Source: Casuarina equisetifolia
Taxonomy: Eukaryota; Streptophyta; Magnoliopsida; Fagales; Casuarinaceae
Reading direction: 5' to 3'
Assembly: GCA_028551475.1 (NCBI GenBank)
Contig: CM052354.1
Coordinates: 17,941,258 to 18,005,257, forward strand
DNA length: 64,000 nt
Below are positions 37,323 to 50,155 of the stretch, piece after piece (position 1 is the stretch's first letter; each line of letters starts with the position of its first letter). The notes under the pieces were generated by a model, which saw only the letters and a list, made by a program, of their open reading frames with translations, did not search any database and was not told where the DNA came from. A program made the position numbers and the translations under genes.

Positions 37323-38522
37323 GCAGATACAAAGGTTATGGCCTAAGCGTGGCATCATGTGGGTCATGAATAATATAGCTATGATGAATAATTTGTCTTA
37401 TGTGCAATCGTCTTTGCCTGTTACTTATCTGTGTCAAGTCAGTCGTGTGTGAGTCTATTTTCGTGATAATGTAACGGCCATATCTGTGGCCTTCTCTTGT
37501 TTAATGGACTAAAAGTTTATGTAAGCTCTGTTCCAATTTCCTTTCTAATCCTTTGCTCATCATATATATTTATCATGGCTATTATAAGCTTTCAGGAAAA
37601 TTTGAAGGCAACAAAATATAATATGATGCTTGTAGGCCAAGATAAAAACAGATAATATTAAACAAAGGAAATAATCAAACTCAACAAGAAGTTACGAGAA
37701 CTCGAAGATTGAACTTGCAACAACTTTGGTCAACTTTACTTGACATATGCCCAATGAATAGTTTCACGAATAGTTCCATGAAACTCCCTTCAGCACCTGC
37801 AAGAAATCCATCCTGATTACGAATGGAGTCGTTTTCATCTGCTCCTTGTGGTGAGTTTCTCGATTTTATGCTTCTTGCCAGGTTTAGATGGCCATCACAT
37901 CCTTTCGGCTTCCAGAATCTAATGCCCTTCTATTTTTTTTGGGAAGTTCTTGTGGTTGATAATGTTCTTTCCAAATTTAATTGTCAGATCAGCAATCAAA
38001 CATGTGGTAAAACAGTGATTTCCAAAAAATTATGCGACCAGTAAGATTGAAATGTTGAAATCCATAGGATATGTAGAGCATATTTGGCTGTATGATTACA
38101 GCTGGAAACCATTTTCTATGTGGCGTCCAAACAAAATCCCATGTTGCTTTGATAATGACAAATTATATGGTAAGCTTGGCGATAACAGCAAAGGGATTCA
38201 AAATTCGAATAATTATGAGATCAGACTGCATATTTAGACAAAACAAATAAATGCGAAACCCCATGAATTGATAGATGAAAACCAATACAACAACATCATT
38301 GTATTAGATGCTACTTCTCTGTGTATCTTGGCTCCTATCCATTTCTATCACTCTCAAAATACAAGCGATGAGCTTGTGGATGCGTCTGACTTAAGAGAAG
38401 CTGTCTGTCCAAGCTTTATTCCAAACTTTGAAAAATCATCTGGTACGTGTATGCCAAAAATAGAAAGTTTGCACTTATAATCTTATTTTCATTTTTCATA
38501 TAATTAATTCTCTTTTTCAACC
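37323..38522. other. Region between metallothionein and COX17
   Basis: About 37323-37530 is the metallothionein 3' untranslated region and downstream end. The rest is AT-rich, with short unassigned frames at 37823-38044, 38052-38237 and 38268-38480. The last stretch before 38523 is the 3' flank of COX17. Confidence 0.45.
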
Positions 38523-38762
38523 TCAAACTTTGAAGCCCTCTGCTCGAAGACACAGTCGATGAGCCTCAATCCATTTTGCACAAGCTTCTTCACCATGCTC
38601 CACAATGCACTCGTCTCTCAGTTTCTTAGTGTCAGGGCAAGCACAGCAGATCTTTTTCTTTGGCTTGGACTCTGGACTACTTGGGACACCTGAGCCTTGG
38701 TTTTGCTTTGAAGTTGACAAACTTAAGGTAGAGGAAGCAGTATCTGTGGACAGCTCACCCAT
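38523..38762 (-). CDS. COX17: Cytochrome c oxidase copper chaperone COX17, 79 aa
   Basis: A single coding exon starting [11 protein letters not shown] at 38762. The N-terminal third is serine-rich. The conserved part has [20 protein letters not shown] followed by [20 protein letters not shown]. It contains the CC-A-C copper site and the twin CX9C pairs ([11 protein letters not shown] and [11 protein letters not shown]), which form the disulfide hairpin. COX17 carries copper in the mitochondrial intermembrane space to SCO1 and COX11 for cytochrome oxidase assembly. An in-frame GTG lies two codons upstream, but the ATG is preferred. Just upstream a good acceptor (ttcttcttgcag, ending at 38790) suggests an intron in the 5' leader. 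Confidence 0.96.
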   Translation of the reverse strand: MGELSTDTASSTLSLSTSKQNQGSGVPSSPESKPKKKICCACPDTKKLRDECIVEHGEEACAKWIEAHRLCLRAEGFKV

Positions 38763-39944
38763 TCTCACAGACCCTTACAGAACAGAATACTGCAAGAAGA
38801 AGGAGAACAACAGCATGTGAAGAGTGATAATCTATATAGAGCAGACCGAAATATAGAGGAAAAAAAAAATTCAGAAGTTGGATATGACTTGGACACTTGC
38901 AATGGCTTTCACATTTATTTTCATTCTGCTGCTCCGATGTTTTAATAGAGGAAGAAGAGAAGCAAAAATATGGCAGTGATCTCCTCATCAAGACTGTCAA
39001 AGGACCCTTTATATTCTACCGGAATACTTAAACAAGATATGGAGCCACGATCCAACAGACATTTACTACCCCCTTTTTCTACCATCCATTTTAATGAATT
39101 GATGGTAAGTTCTGTAGGAGTGCAAAAATTAAAATAATCAACTTTGAAGAAGTAAGTAGAAGAAATCAAAGTTTTAAAATTTGAACCCTAGGGATGATAC
39201 GTGAGTAAGAGATTGAAAGCTTAGCATTAAGTAGGACAACACAAAAGGAAAAGAGAAGAAAAAGAGTTAGAAATAACTCCTGCACCTTTAGAATTCACTT
39301 GGATACAGCTAAAGAGCAGAAAACAACAAAGTTAATTATTTATGTCCATAAACCAATTTTGTCACAAAATCATTACCTCATGTAAGATAATATACTATTA
39401 CAAAGTATACGAAAAATCAAAAAGGTATTTTCCCTATTTCAGTCATAATAAAAAATTAAAAAACATAACCAAAAATCCCTACCACTATTCCCTTCAAGGA
39501 ATGAAATTGAAATGTAACTCCCCCCTCACTCTCTCTCTGAGAATAGGGCAAGCAGCCTTTACTGGCATCATCAAATTTCATTTGTAGTCGAGAAAACCAG
39601 ATTCCACTTACAACAACCTAAATCCAGTGTACTTAGGTTTCAAAACTTCCCAGTCTTAATTTATTAGGCAGAACTCCGTTGTGGAAGAGACCAAAACCAA
39701 TTTTGTAAGACAGTAATCCAAGTCTAGTCTAGTAATACTAACCTAAAGAAAACTAAATCATATAGAAAGCCGACAGCACAGTAGCATTTTGGCATTAATA
39801 TCGGCTAGTTTTTTTAGTACTAGTTCTCCTTGTACTTCACCCCGATAACTTCTTATACCTTGCCCTCCTTTTGAGCTGATCCTCACAAACTCACATGCCC
39901 AAAATCTATGAGGCATATAGTGTTTTCTTTTTTCTATCCCCGTA

Positions 39945-40191
39945 ATTTACTTTCAACAGAGCAGAAAAAGAAAAACGTTCTGGGAAAAGCACATCTAATA
40001 GACAGTGAATCAAAACCAGAAAACAAAATGAAATCTTTGAGATACCCTGTTGTGACGGTTTACCAACCAAAGCCGACATTTACTTTCAACAGAACACAAA
40101 AGGAAAAACGCACTGGAAAAAGCAAATCCAACAGAAAGTGAAAGAAAAAATGAAATCTTTGAGATCCCCTGTTGTGACGGTTTACCAAAGA
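39945..40191. repeat. Two-copy tandem duplication, period 133 bp
   Basis: Both copies begin 'atttactttcaacaga' (39945 and 40078) and end with 'aatgaaatctttgagat' followed by 'cctgttgtgacggtttacca'. The second copy is shorter by an internal gap. Identity is high. Confidence 0.9.
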
Positions 40192-40848
40192 AAGAACATC
40201 GAGAATCACTGCTGTTTGTCTTCAGGTAAACAAGACCCTGAATCCATGTGAGCTAATCATCAAACAGGTGGTGGGCAGGAATTGATTCAACTCCGCACTC
40301 CTTCCCACGTAGAAATCATCAAAAAGTTCCACAAAGCAGACAAACAAGAATATGAAGACAAACAAAACAAATACCAGAAACCAAAAATCTAAGCAGACGC
40401 CACCTAACTCCACTTACAGGCATGTAAGCTCCAAAACTAAAACAAAAACACAAAAACGGACATCGCTTATACCCTTTTTCTTTCAATACCCAGAATTCTG
40501 CGTAGGCTAAGGAAGCAAGTAAGGGAGAGAAAAGCTGACCGTTGAAAAGGCAAGACAAACGCAGGAACTGTTCGTTGGCGTGCTTGAATGTAAGGACTTA
40601 TGCTAAGAAGAGCAAGGTTCTAAATTGAAAAGCGGTTGGGTCCGAGTGGGCCGAGCTCGGTTCGGCCAACATTTTCGAGGCCCGTCCAGAACCGCGTAAA
40701 GCATCAGAAGTTCCGAAGTATTCACGCATAAAACCACCAAAAATAGTATCTTCATGTTTGGGATCTCAGACTGCTTCAGTATCTCAATTTTATCATTAAT
40801 CGATTTTTAGCTTGGTTTATATGATTTCCTGGCAATTTCTGTCTAACG

Positions 40849-41160
40849 ATGCTTGATTATAGCCATGAATTCAACTCTGGAGAGGTAAGGAAAAATAAGT
40901 TAATTCCAGACTCTCAGATGCGTAAGAAGTTTGATCTTTACAGGCATTATCAACGCAAAACAGACACGAGTCTAGCAGCCATGGAGGCCTTTGTCCAAAA
41001 AAGCAAACAAAAGGAGCTGAAGCCCTGGAAACTTCTAGTCATTGTTGGCAAATCAGAACATCTGGGTATCTTCACCCGCCTTTCTGAAGAGCAAAAATCC
41101 AGCACAGATGTGACTATAGAACTCGTTAATCTGCTTCAAAATTTTATCTCTCTGCTATGA
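40849..41160 (+). CDS. Unassigned open frame, 103 codons
   Basis: The frame starts at ATG-equivalent position 40849 (the first codon as read is atg in 'cgatgcttgattat') and ends with TGA at 41160. The peptide is soluble and rich in K, E and L, with 'FDLYRHYQRKTDTS' and 'FTRLSEEQKSSTDV'. It looks protein-like but matches no domain I recognise. It could be a small gene, an exon of a longer one or chance. No intron signals were settled. Confidence 0.25.
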   Translation: MLDYSHEFNSGEVRKNKLIPDSQMRKKFDLYRHYQRKTDTSLAAMEAFVQKSKQKELKPWKLLVIVGKSEHLGIFTRLSEEQKSSTDVTIELVNLLQNFISLL

Positions 41161-41675
41161 AACAACATTTTGTAATAAGTTCACAGGAGCAGCTAGTTTT
41201 AGCTACAAAAATGAAGAACAGCCGGAATTAAACATTTCTCAGGGTTGTATACATCATGATTTAATGTGGCGAGCACTACAAGGGCTCTTCATTATTACAT
41301 GGAGCCAACAGGGACGCAATTACATGACAAAAGCAGAAACAGAAGGAAAGCATTTCTAAGATCCTCAAGAAACTCAAGCAAATATGCAGAACCAGATCCC
41401 ATTTCACTTCCTCCGAATTCAAGCATAATCAGAAGCTAAACCCAGAATTCAAGCGCTGTGACTCCAATTTTCAGCAAAGAACCAAATGGTCCCAGTTGGG
41501 AAAAATCACAGATCAAAATCAGGTCCAGAGAGATGGACTTCAGTCAACTGTCTCCAAACGCATAATGGAGCAGGAGAGGAAGCAAACCAAGCTCCATTAA
41601 CAGAAACTGAGCACCATCTTCCAAATTCCCTCATTTCATAAAAAGCAATTGCAAATTAACGAAGTGACTGCGAGG

Positions 41676-42110
41676 CTAATCATACTTCTCCCTCCACGAA
41701 TACACAAGAAAGAACACCCAAGAAAGCGCCAATGCAAAATCCCCGACGACCTGCCTTAGCCAATCATGAGCAACATCATCAATCTTCCTTTCAAAGTAAA
41801 TTCTCCAAACAGCCATGGAAATGTGAACAAGCACGCACCCCTTGGCAAAGAAACTCTGGAATTCCCTGTCTTTAACAAATGCCACCATGAACATAAGGAA
41901 CCCAATGGAAAATAAGAGCAAACCCGAGAAGGAACTGGAGGTTCGAATCAGTAACTGGTCATATGGCGTGGATCCTTGAAGCTTACTTGCGGTCCCGGGG
42001 CCAAGGCCAAACACAGAGACCTCATTGGAGGAAAACATCATTAGAACTCCAGAAGTCAGCGCTATCAGAGAATGGAGAACACACATAAGAAAAAACCCAG
42101 GTGATCCCAT
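41676..42110 (-). CDS. Small conserved plant membrane protein, 144 aa
   Basis: A single-exon frame starting MGSPGFFLMCVLHSLIALTS at 42110. Four hydrophobic segments lie near residues 5-25, 60-80, 89-105 and 122-139, with a charged C-terminal end (SWREKYD). Between them are 'FGLGPGTASKLQGSTPYDQL', 'VKDREFQSFFAKGC' and 'AVWRIYFERKIDDVAHDW'. It reads as a well-conserved plant protein, but I cannot name the family with certainty and give no function. The DNA at 42500-42690 may hold a non-coding first exon. Confidence 0.8.
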   Translation of the reverse strand: MGSPGFFLMCVLHSLIALTSGVLMMFSSNEVSVFGLGPGTASKLQGSTPYDQLLIRTSSSFSGLLLFSIGFLMFMVAFVKDREFQSFFAKGCVLVHISMAVWRIYFERKIDDVAHDWLRQVVGDFALALSWVFFLVYSWREKYD

Positions 42111-44562
42111 TTATCAGATTCAATTATAACTTCTACCCTTATAAGAAGTTTAGCCCCAACACAAATTCAGATTGCCTCAAGAGCAAAACAAGTCCTTGGG
42201 AGCAGAAACTTTCGACCTAAAGTATTAATGAAAAGCAGACAAAAGATAAACCCAAGCCTTCTCTTTACTGTGATGCATGTTATTAGAGAAACATTCAACC
42301 ATTGATCAAAATCAATCCTTCGAAAACCATATAGGATATATTGATAAGAACGCTTTTCACTTCCAGAAACCCAACTGGATCATTGATCAACACGCGCAAT
42401 TGTAAAATTCCCTCCAAATTAGACCGTACCAAATGAAGAACAAGGACCAGAGCAAGAAACCTACATAAACCCTAACCTTTATCTTGAATATTTCATTCAA
42501 AGAAACCAAAGGAAAACAGGGGGTAAAAAAAATAGTAACAAAATATCTATGGAGAGACAGACAGAGAGATGCAAAAGGAAATCCCGGATCTAAAAACCTA
42601 ACCCCGAACCAAAAGCTGAGGCATTAGAGGGAAATAAAAGGAAAAGGGGTTTCTTGCAAGTTAAGAGTTTCACTTTGGAACGAGAAGAAAGAGCAGGGAA
42701 TGCGTTTTGGATGGGCATGGCAGAAGTATTATGACAGCGACATTAAAGACGTATTTTCCGGGGGTTTTATATTTTCGGGTTTTCGTAAATGGAAAGTGGG
42801 ATTATCCAAATCTGGCTGTCGATAAAATGCCCGGAATGGCGTTCCCTCTCCCATCCTCGCCGACCCATGCTGAAATACCATGCTTTTCTGGTAACTTCTT
42901 GGTTGCTCTGCAAAGCAATTGACCGTTGTGGGTCATACGCTCATGGGTCTACATGATTTATTGCTTTTGAATGCATAATGGTTTTCGGAATCATTGTAGG
43001 GCCATTTAGATGTCAGTGGTGATGGAGTCTTTTAAGTCTCGTCGTTATCTTCAACGCCCATTGGTTTCTTCATAACTTTGCTGCCAAAAAAGTTTAAGTT
43101 ATTTCACGTCGGCAATGGAAGTTTTTGCCTTTGCTGCTTGACTAACTCGTGAGGCCACGGAGTTTACTGCTATACTATTGTCAACAAAATCTGCAGAGAA
43201 ATGATTGATACTTCTCATGCTAAAAGACAATGCGATCGTGAACTGGAACTTATCCCTTAAGTCTTCAAAGGTCTTCACCAAATTCAGGCTTGTTTTCCCT
43301 GTTCAAAGAGCCTTTCTGATTTAAAAATGGCATCGACTAAGGCAGAGCAACGATAAGATACTTTATCATACAAACAAGCTGTGTTGTTTTGTTCTGCATA
43401 CCAAACCAATGACAATTGACAACGATCCTCCAAACTATCTTATTGTATGCCGAAATATCATATCTAGAAAGAGGAGGCCATCATTGTTAAGGATCCCGTC
43501 CAGTTGATACGGGTGGAGGGTTCTTCTTTTGAGAATTAGAAAAAGAAGGCCTGCAAAGAACCCACGTTTTTGCTTGTTAGCATGATCCGTAATGAGGGTT
43601 GTTGGCATGCAAGTTCCTGCCCTCATTCTGAGCCAATTCTACAGGCACACGGGCATCGTTGTTAGCGTCCTGCTTTTTTATTGTTTTTTCTGATCTTCAT
43701 TCACAGAGATTTGCAGAGAACTTCAACTCTACGTTACCATCGAATCCCAACCATGAAAACCGAATCTGATTGTAGAAATTTACAAAGCAGATCCAGTCTG
43801 GAAAAGAGTAGTCAATTGAAGTTTGGAGAACTAGCATTAATATCTCGAGGTTGCAGCCATTCCCCCATCAGTTATAGATCTACTTGGAAAACTAACAGAA
43901 CAAAAGAGCAGAGAAAAAGAACTTCGAAATAACGCATAAGCTTCAGAAAATGTACGTTGAGGCTTGTTTTTGGGTGTTAACAATGTTCTCCTAGAACACT
44001 GTTTTCTTCAGGAATAAAAGTGATTTTTTATTCTGGCCGTCAGCAACTTTACACAACCAAGAACATGGAAGCACATCTTTCTTTACCACTCTTACAAAAG
44101 CCCTGAAACTTGGTAAACAAGTTTGTTTTAAAGGGATGTAATCTCTGCATTGAAGGGACGGATAAAGCAATGAACATATATTCAGGATAGAATCAATGAA
44201 TACAGTAGAAGAGTTGAATCTTGAAAACAAAGTGTCTCCCTTCACCACGACCCGCATCAAAGCAGTACTAATTGGGGTGGAAAGATCTGATGCCCAACAT
44301 CCAAAGAAAAAAGAAAAAGACTCACAAAGGCAGCAATTTGTATGAAACTTATTCCGAGTAAAGGTATTTACAACAAAAATGGATAGTTATCCACATCTTT
44401 TGAAACAAAAATCAGAGCCATATTTGTCCTTTGGACTGTGTTGCACTCCTCTAACCACATCTTCCTAATCCATGATGTATATTGAATCAAAGAAGAAAGC
44501 AAAAACAAAATGACCACATTTTTTCTTTAGCCGAACAAGAAAAAGAAAAAGGGGAAAAAGAA
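42111..44562. other. Intergenic DNA, no gene supported
   Basis: The left part is the leader and promoter of the small membrane protein gene. The open frames at 43099-43281, 43435-43626 and 43681-43932 match nothing known. The last few hundred bases are the 3' flank of the MUCI70-like gene. Confidence 0.45.
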
Positions 44563-47500
44563 CTAGAATGGATAGTTGTCTCTGCTACCCGCAACAACTT
44601 TACGATGACGCTTCTGAGATTTCCTATCCCCTCTTCGCCTGCTCTTCTTCACAGGAGATTTGGCAATTGGATTACGTTTTAAATGAGCAGGCAAAGAAGG
44701 CGGAAGACGGATTCTTGGAGCAACTGGGGGAGGTATCTGCTCTAATAAGTCTCTGTGGTATGCCTGCATATCAAAAAATTCACACTGAGTATATACAAGA
44801 AAAACTCCTTATTATACCTTACTAACCACGTAAATATCAACGTGTTTTCTCTTGCACATTTTTCACAGAGCCATGTCACACACATCCCATGTCGTCTGAT
44901 CAGTCTTATGCACTTAACATAGCTTGCTAAACAGATTTACTTTGTTATTTAAAAGTAGTAAAAACGCTCCTACAGATGCGAGGTTGCAGTAAATGACCTT
45001 CAAACTTCCTGACGCTTCCGGGGAAGACAAATTCCTCCTATGACTGCAACTATGGAGATGGATATTTAACTTTCAAATGCTAAAACCCAAAACGAATAGC
45101 TCTAATTGAACTAAGTAAAGGAAAGCAAACTAAAACTTTCTCCATCCTGAAACATATTTACCCAAGACTCCACGTACTACATCATCCATAGACTCCTTGT
45201 AAGAGGCATTCGATTCCCCATTTCTGAAACTGGGGAAGAAAGAATATAGGACTAGTGTTCTCTAGAAAGAGAAAATAGAATTGAAGACCTAATGGCATGT
45301 TCTGATGAAAACTATAATGGCCTGCTAGTTATCTGAGTAACTTGGAACTACAACTGAGGTGAAAATAATATTCTATAAGAAACAAATACACAATAATTAC
45401 AATTCAACACTTCATTGAATAAATATGCCAACTATATACAAACCTGTATCACAAAGTTACGCCTTTCACAGTCCAAGAACATATTTATGTTCCAACTAAC
45501 TTTTGACCTTATTTTGTCTCTCACTATGGCAAAGCTTAATTGATCCCTGGGAGTAAAACGATCAACTTCATTGAACCACAGACAGGTAAAAAGATTTGTG
45601 ATGGGAACGTGCTCTCTTATGATGACACAACCTTCAGGTACATCTGCAGGAACTCATTCATAAAACAACATAACCAACTTTGTGAAAATACAAGTAGCAA
45701 AATATGATAAGCATAATACACCTAACTATATAACCATCACTTGTGTAAATGTTAATGCATGGATCATGCACCTACCACTAGTTATAGGAAGCTTTCCATA
45801 GGAATATGGTGTTAAACCCTCTCTTCTATAAAACTGAAGCTGAAAGTCAATGGAGACATTCTCATATTTCCCTGCAGCTTTATTAGCTTCAGCCTCTTGA
45901 TACACATCAAAGCGTTTATAGTGTCTTGAGATGGCAAAATTAGCATTTTCGCGCCACAAGAACCTGAATAATGTAGTTAGGAATTGACCATCTAAATTAA
46001 TAAAACGTAGTATCGTTTCATTAACAGCTAAGATAATTAAGAACATCCCTCCCATTCCATCAACACACAGATGCTTCCAAATAAAGTAGGTGATCAACAG
46101 GATATATGTGATTAGATCACTAGCATCAGTTACCAATACTGAAAATCACCTATCACCTATATTAAAAGACCTCCAAATATGCTTCTTCAAGATAAGCAGG
46201 TTATCAGGATAATATACACAATAAGATCACCAGTATCAGTTATCGTTATTGATAACTGACCATATGCGATCTCAATATATAATACATATTCCTTCAGCAG
46301 CAAAATTGAGAAGTTTATTGCAAAATATAACTAGCAAACAGGTAAAAACGAAGTTGGTGCCACTACAGTCACTGAACATTCTCCGAAACACTAAATGAGT
46401 TAGCAAGTCTATGGTGTCTTGCAGGAGAGATTAAGATATTAAATTTATTATTTGAAACTGTAGACATAAATGTTTAAATCTGCTGTCGTTTCATGTGAAA
46501 AATATTACAGCTGAATTGCTAATAGAATCTATGTTTCATGGAAAACATAAAATTCATGGAAAGAAACCATCTCGACAAAAATATTGATTACAAGACAATG
46601 CAATCATTAGAATAATCCTTTTAATATTGATTACCTGACACAAATTAAATTAAGCTATATCTTAATACAAAATAGGTTTTAAAATTATATGATGACATAT
46701 TTTTGTATAAAACATAAAGAAAACAATAGAATAGCTGAATTCCAGACAAAAAGAGATGATTTCCAAACCACGGATCCACCAGATAATTTCATTGGCAATA
46801 GCCTTAATGGTTTCTTCAATAAAGATAACCTTTTAGACCCAAAACTAACAGAATCCTATTCAACATTGATACCATACAAGAAAAATTAAATGAATTAATC
46901 ACACCATGTGCGAAAAGGATATCTTAACAAAATTTAAACAGAAAAATTCATTTGACAATTTGCATTTTAAAGTGGGAAAAAAAATTATTATGTTACATTT
47001 GATGTAAATAATTCATATATCTTTAAGCTAAAGTTGAGAAGCCTCATCTAAACTGTTCACCTTAAGCCTTGTTTTATGTAAAATTCACCCTACTTTAGGC
47101 TTCCAAATTCCAAAAGCATGACAGGCTAACAAAAAATGCAGATTGGATGTACCTCTCAAGAATTTGATACGGATCTGCCACAAGCTGGAGCTTCCCATCA
47201 ATCCATATAGAATAGCGGACATTAGGGAAGATCCTATGCAATAGAAGCTTCGGAATCTGACACAAGAACATATAGGTCAACAACATGAACAAACTTAAGG
47301 ATTTAAATAACTTTCATTATAAAAATATTTTTCCAAAGAAGATTGTAAGGGCACCTTATTATAGACAAGATGTACATCATCTGAAAGTACACCACACCAC
47401 CACAGAAGAATGAAGAAAAGCTTTAATGCAATAGTAAGAGCCCCTATCTCAACCATTCCTCACCCATCTCCTTCCCCCACAAAAAGTAACCAAAATATAT

Positions 47501-50155
47501 ATATATACATATATATGTTTTTGCAAACACACCATAACCTGTTTTTGGATGACGTCTTTTTTCCATATAGGCAGTAATAAATTTTGATGCATGCATTAAT
47601 TCGAATCAAGATAGAAACGCTTCTGTGATAACAAAATTAATATGTCATTTTGCCCAATGCTTGAAAAAACTCGTGGAAGTCACTTTCCCGCATTCATTTT
47701 GTATCAGATCCAGATTGGCAAGGACCAATAATAATATATCTCGGGCAACCTCTCCAATTTGTTCAGTAAATCATTGTCCAACAGAATGGAAATAACTGAT
47801 CTAGTCACTTTCTTCTACGCATTTTTGTATCTCATCCAGATTAGAAAATACGTATCTTAGTCAAGCTATCTCCTCCGGTAGATATTTGTAAAACAAGTAA
47901 TCACTTGGGTCAGTGTGGATATGTTCGGACTTAATGTGAAAGCAAAAACAAAGATACTCAAACACTTAATTACATGCATCTCCTTGTGTATTTATACAAA
48001 GGCACATGAGAGGCAATTAAATGGAAAACAAAGGTGCACTTCTGCATTTATAATTAACCAGGAATATAAATGAGTTAATTGGAGTCCATTTCATAATCAC
48101 CTATCTCCATATCTGGGTAAAGCAATCTCCTCCATAAAGGAAAAATGAAAATTAGAACAGTATTTAATGACGTTGGTGAATGGGAAGAGCTAAAAACTAT
48201 AAAAAGAAGCACACATGTGAGCCACATGGGGTATAAAGTCAAAATTATAATCAAATCTATGAAAAATTAAGCAAACAGACCTTCCCATTACGTCTTGGAT
48301 CAGCGTATGGAATGTTATGCACAACAATAGTTCTCCATAACCCAACCCTTTTACTGCTGTCCAAGACACTGGAATTCTTCATATAAGCTTCTGTCTCTTC
48401 ATCGATAAACATATAGAACTGCACATTTTTTCTTGCTGCTTCACTAATGTTCTTTGGCTGTTGTATGACATCATAGTTTCCTAGCAGAGGTGAAAGTGTG
48501 AGGACCAGAAAATTATATGTATAAAATTTAGCAAGTATAACAAAGAGTACCGTGCTAAAAGTACCAAATATGGCTGATGCAACAATAACCTCATGGAACT
48601 GCTGCAACTCCATACGGTCATCTTCATCAATATCAAATCCACTCTGGTAACCGGGTCTTTTTCCTTTAACAAATCTGATAAAAATATATTATATAAATAT
48701 ACATACATGCACCAGCAGATGGATCAAACGTGTGATGCATTTAGTAAAATCTCTTACAGGCCATGCTTAACGGTAAAGATCATATCTATGCAAAATGGAG
48801 AAAAGAGTAAAATAAACCTACCCACAGTGCACCTCCATTGATTCTTTTATATCAAAAGAGTCATTCCTCTGCTTTAGAGAAGGATATCCACCAAAGCCAG
48901 AGCGTCCATGAGCCTCAGTATTAACAGGATTTTCATCATGAACATATGTCAAATTACGAAGCACTGGTGATAATGATCGAGAGCTTGGCATACTAGCTAT
49001 AGCCTGCTCCACAGGAAGGTAACATACTGGGCATGCTGGAAAGTGATACAGGAGGGAACAAAATCAACAAACTATTACTGGTACAAACATTACTAGTTGA
49101 TAAATTCATGTCAAGATGCTAAAAGAGCTTAGTTTAACATCAAAACTGCAAGTCACTCGACACATCAATTGTGTCAATAATAATAATATCTCAAATAAAG
49201 CATCATCAAACTTACGGCGTGGTCCAATCCTTTTCCTATTGGGTGGTGGGGGTGGAGGAAATACAAATTTTTCACATGGATGGCCTGATGGAAGGGAAGA
49301 CGCTGTAACATTTTTAGCCACTGCAGTAGCATCAGTAGAAGCAGAACGGGAAGGGAGATATGGAGCTCTTCTATGATCACTTCCTTGCAAAGAGATCTGT
49401 CCAGAAGAATTCTGATCCACAAGATGAACTTCAACTCCAGGTAGACTTAAAGATACCGGATGATAAGGATTCATACTTTCGAATTGTGAAGTGATGTTTG
49501 ATTCTGGTGCATCATCATTCAAAAGAAAGAAAAAACCATGAAGCACGCATGAGTTTCCAGTAGAGCAGATAACAAGTAAATAAGTAGTGCAATTCAAATC
49601 CCAAAATATTTGTTTGAGTAGTCATAACGATAGGAAGTGGATCAAGCTTCAGCTTCCCACTGAAAAGATAAAAAGAAATAAAATCTATAGAGTTATAATA
49701 TTGTCTCATGAACTGAAATTATGATTACAAAAGCAGCAGGGCCTCCCACCTAGCTTTATTAACCAACAACTTCAACAAGACCGTGGTAAAGTAGAACTAA
49801 TAGGTGGCCAAGCATCATCACAAGCGACCATAATTCTAGTCCTGCATAACAAATGACAGTGGAGAAGAAAAGGAACAAGATAGGAAAACAAACCTTTATT
49901 AACCAAAAAGGAACCAAGCACAAAAACCAAAAGAGCGAGGACAAACAACAGGAGCACCGCAACCCTCCTTCGACCGACAAATCGGCAAAGAATGAGGAGA
50001 AGCCTTTCCTTCTCCCTTGAACTAGAAAAAAGCATCTTCGCAGGCTTTCGAACAAGTATTGACGTCGCCTGCGTAGCCGGCAAGTAGCCGTTCTGTATCT
50101 GCTGTTGCAGTGATCCATTACTGCATGTACGTAAACCCAATGACCCTCCAGTCAT
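44563..50155 (-). CDS. MUCI70: MUCI70-like DUF616 putative glycosyltransferase, 588 aa
   Basis: Nine coding exons on the minus strand: 50155-49894, 49503-49216, 49035-48822, 48674-48565, 48480-48281, 47256-47153, 45963-45776, 45643-45444 and 44763-44563. They make 1767 bases in frame. The protein starts MTGGSLGLRTCSNGSLQQQ and has a basic patch and one membrane anchor (RRRVAVLLLFVLALLVFVLG, about residues 61-80), the type II layout of Golgi enzymes. A proline-rich linker (FPPPPPPNRKR) follows, then DUF616. That domain shows CPVCYLPVEQ, RPGYQSGFDIDEDDR, 'VIVASAIFGNYD', 'VQFYMFIDEET', 'PNVRYSIWIDGKLQLVADPY' and 'NEVDRFTPRDQLSF'. A very basic tail closes it. MUCI70 acts in pectin synthesis for Arabidopsis seed mucilage, and TOD1 is a related DUF616 protein. 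Enzyme activity here is inferred. The start of exon 2 is the least certain junction: the only acceptor keeping the frame was chosen. Confidence 0.9.

Larger units (their letters stand above)
38763..41675. other. Intergenic DNA with a tandem duplication and one unassigned frame
   Basis: The left end is the COX17 promoter and leader. AT-rich DNA follows, then a 133-bp tandem duplication at 39945-40191 and an unassigned frame at 40849-41160. The part 41200-41675 is the 3' untranslated side of the next minus-strand gene. Nothing else was recognised. Confidence 0.45.

Noticed and set aside
43099-43281. Minus-strand frame briefly considered as an RNase H-like scrap
   Set aside because: None of the expected catalytic or spacing features could be recognised, so no element is called.
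49116-49376. Plus-strand frame with a glycine run
   Set aside because: It is a shadow of the proline-rich linker of the MUCI70-like gene on the other strand.
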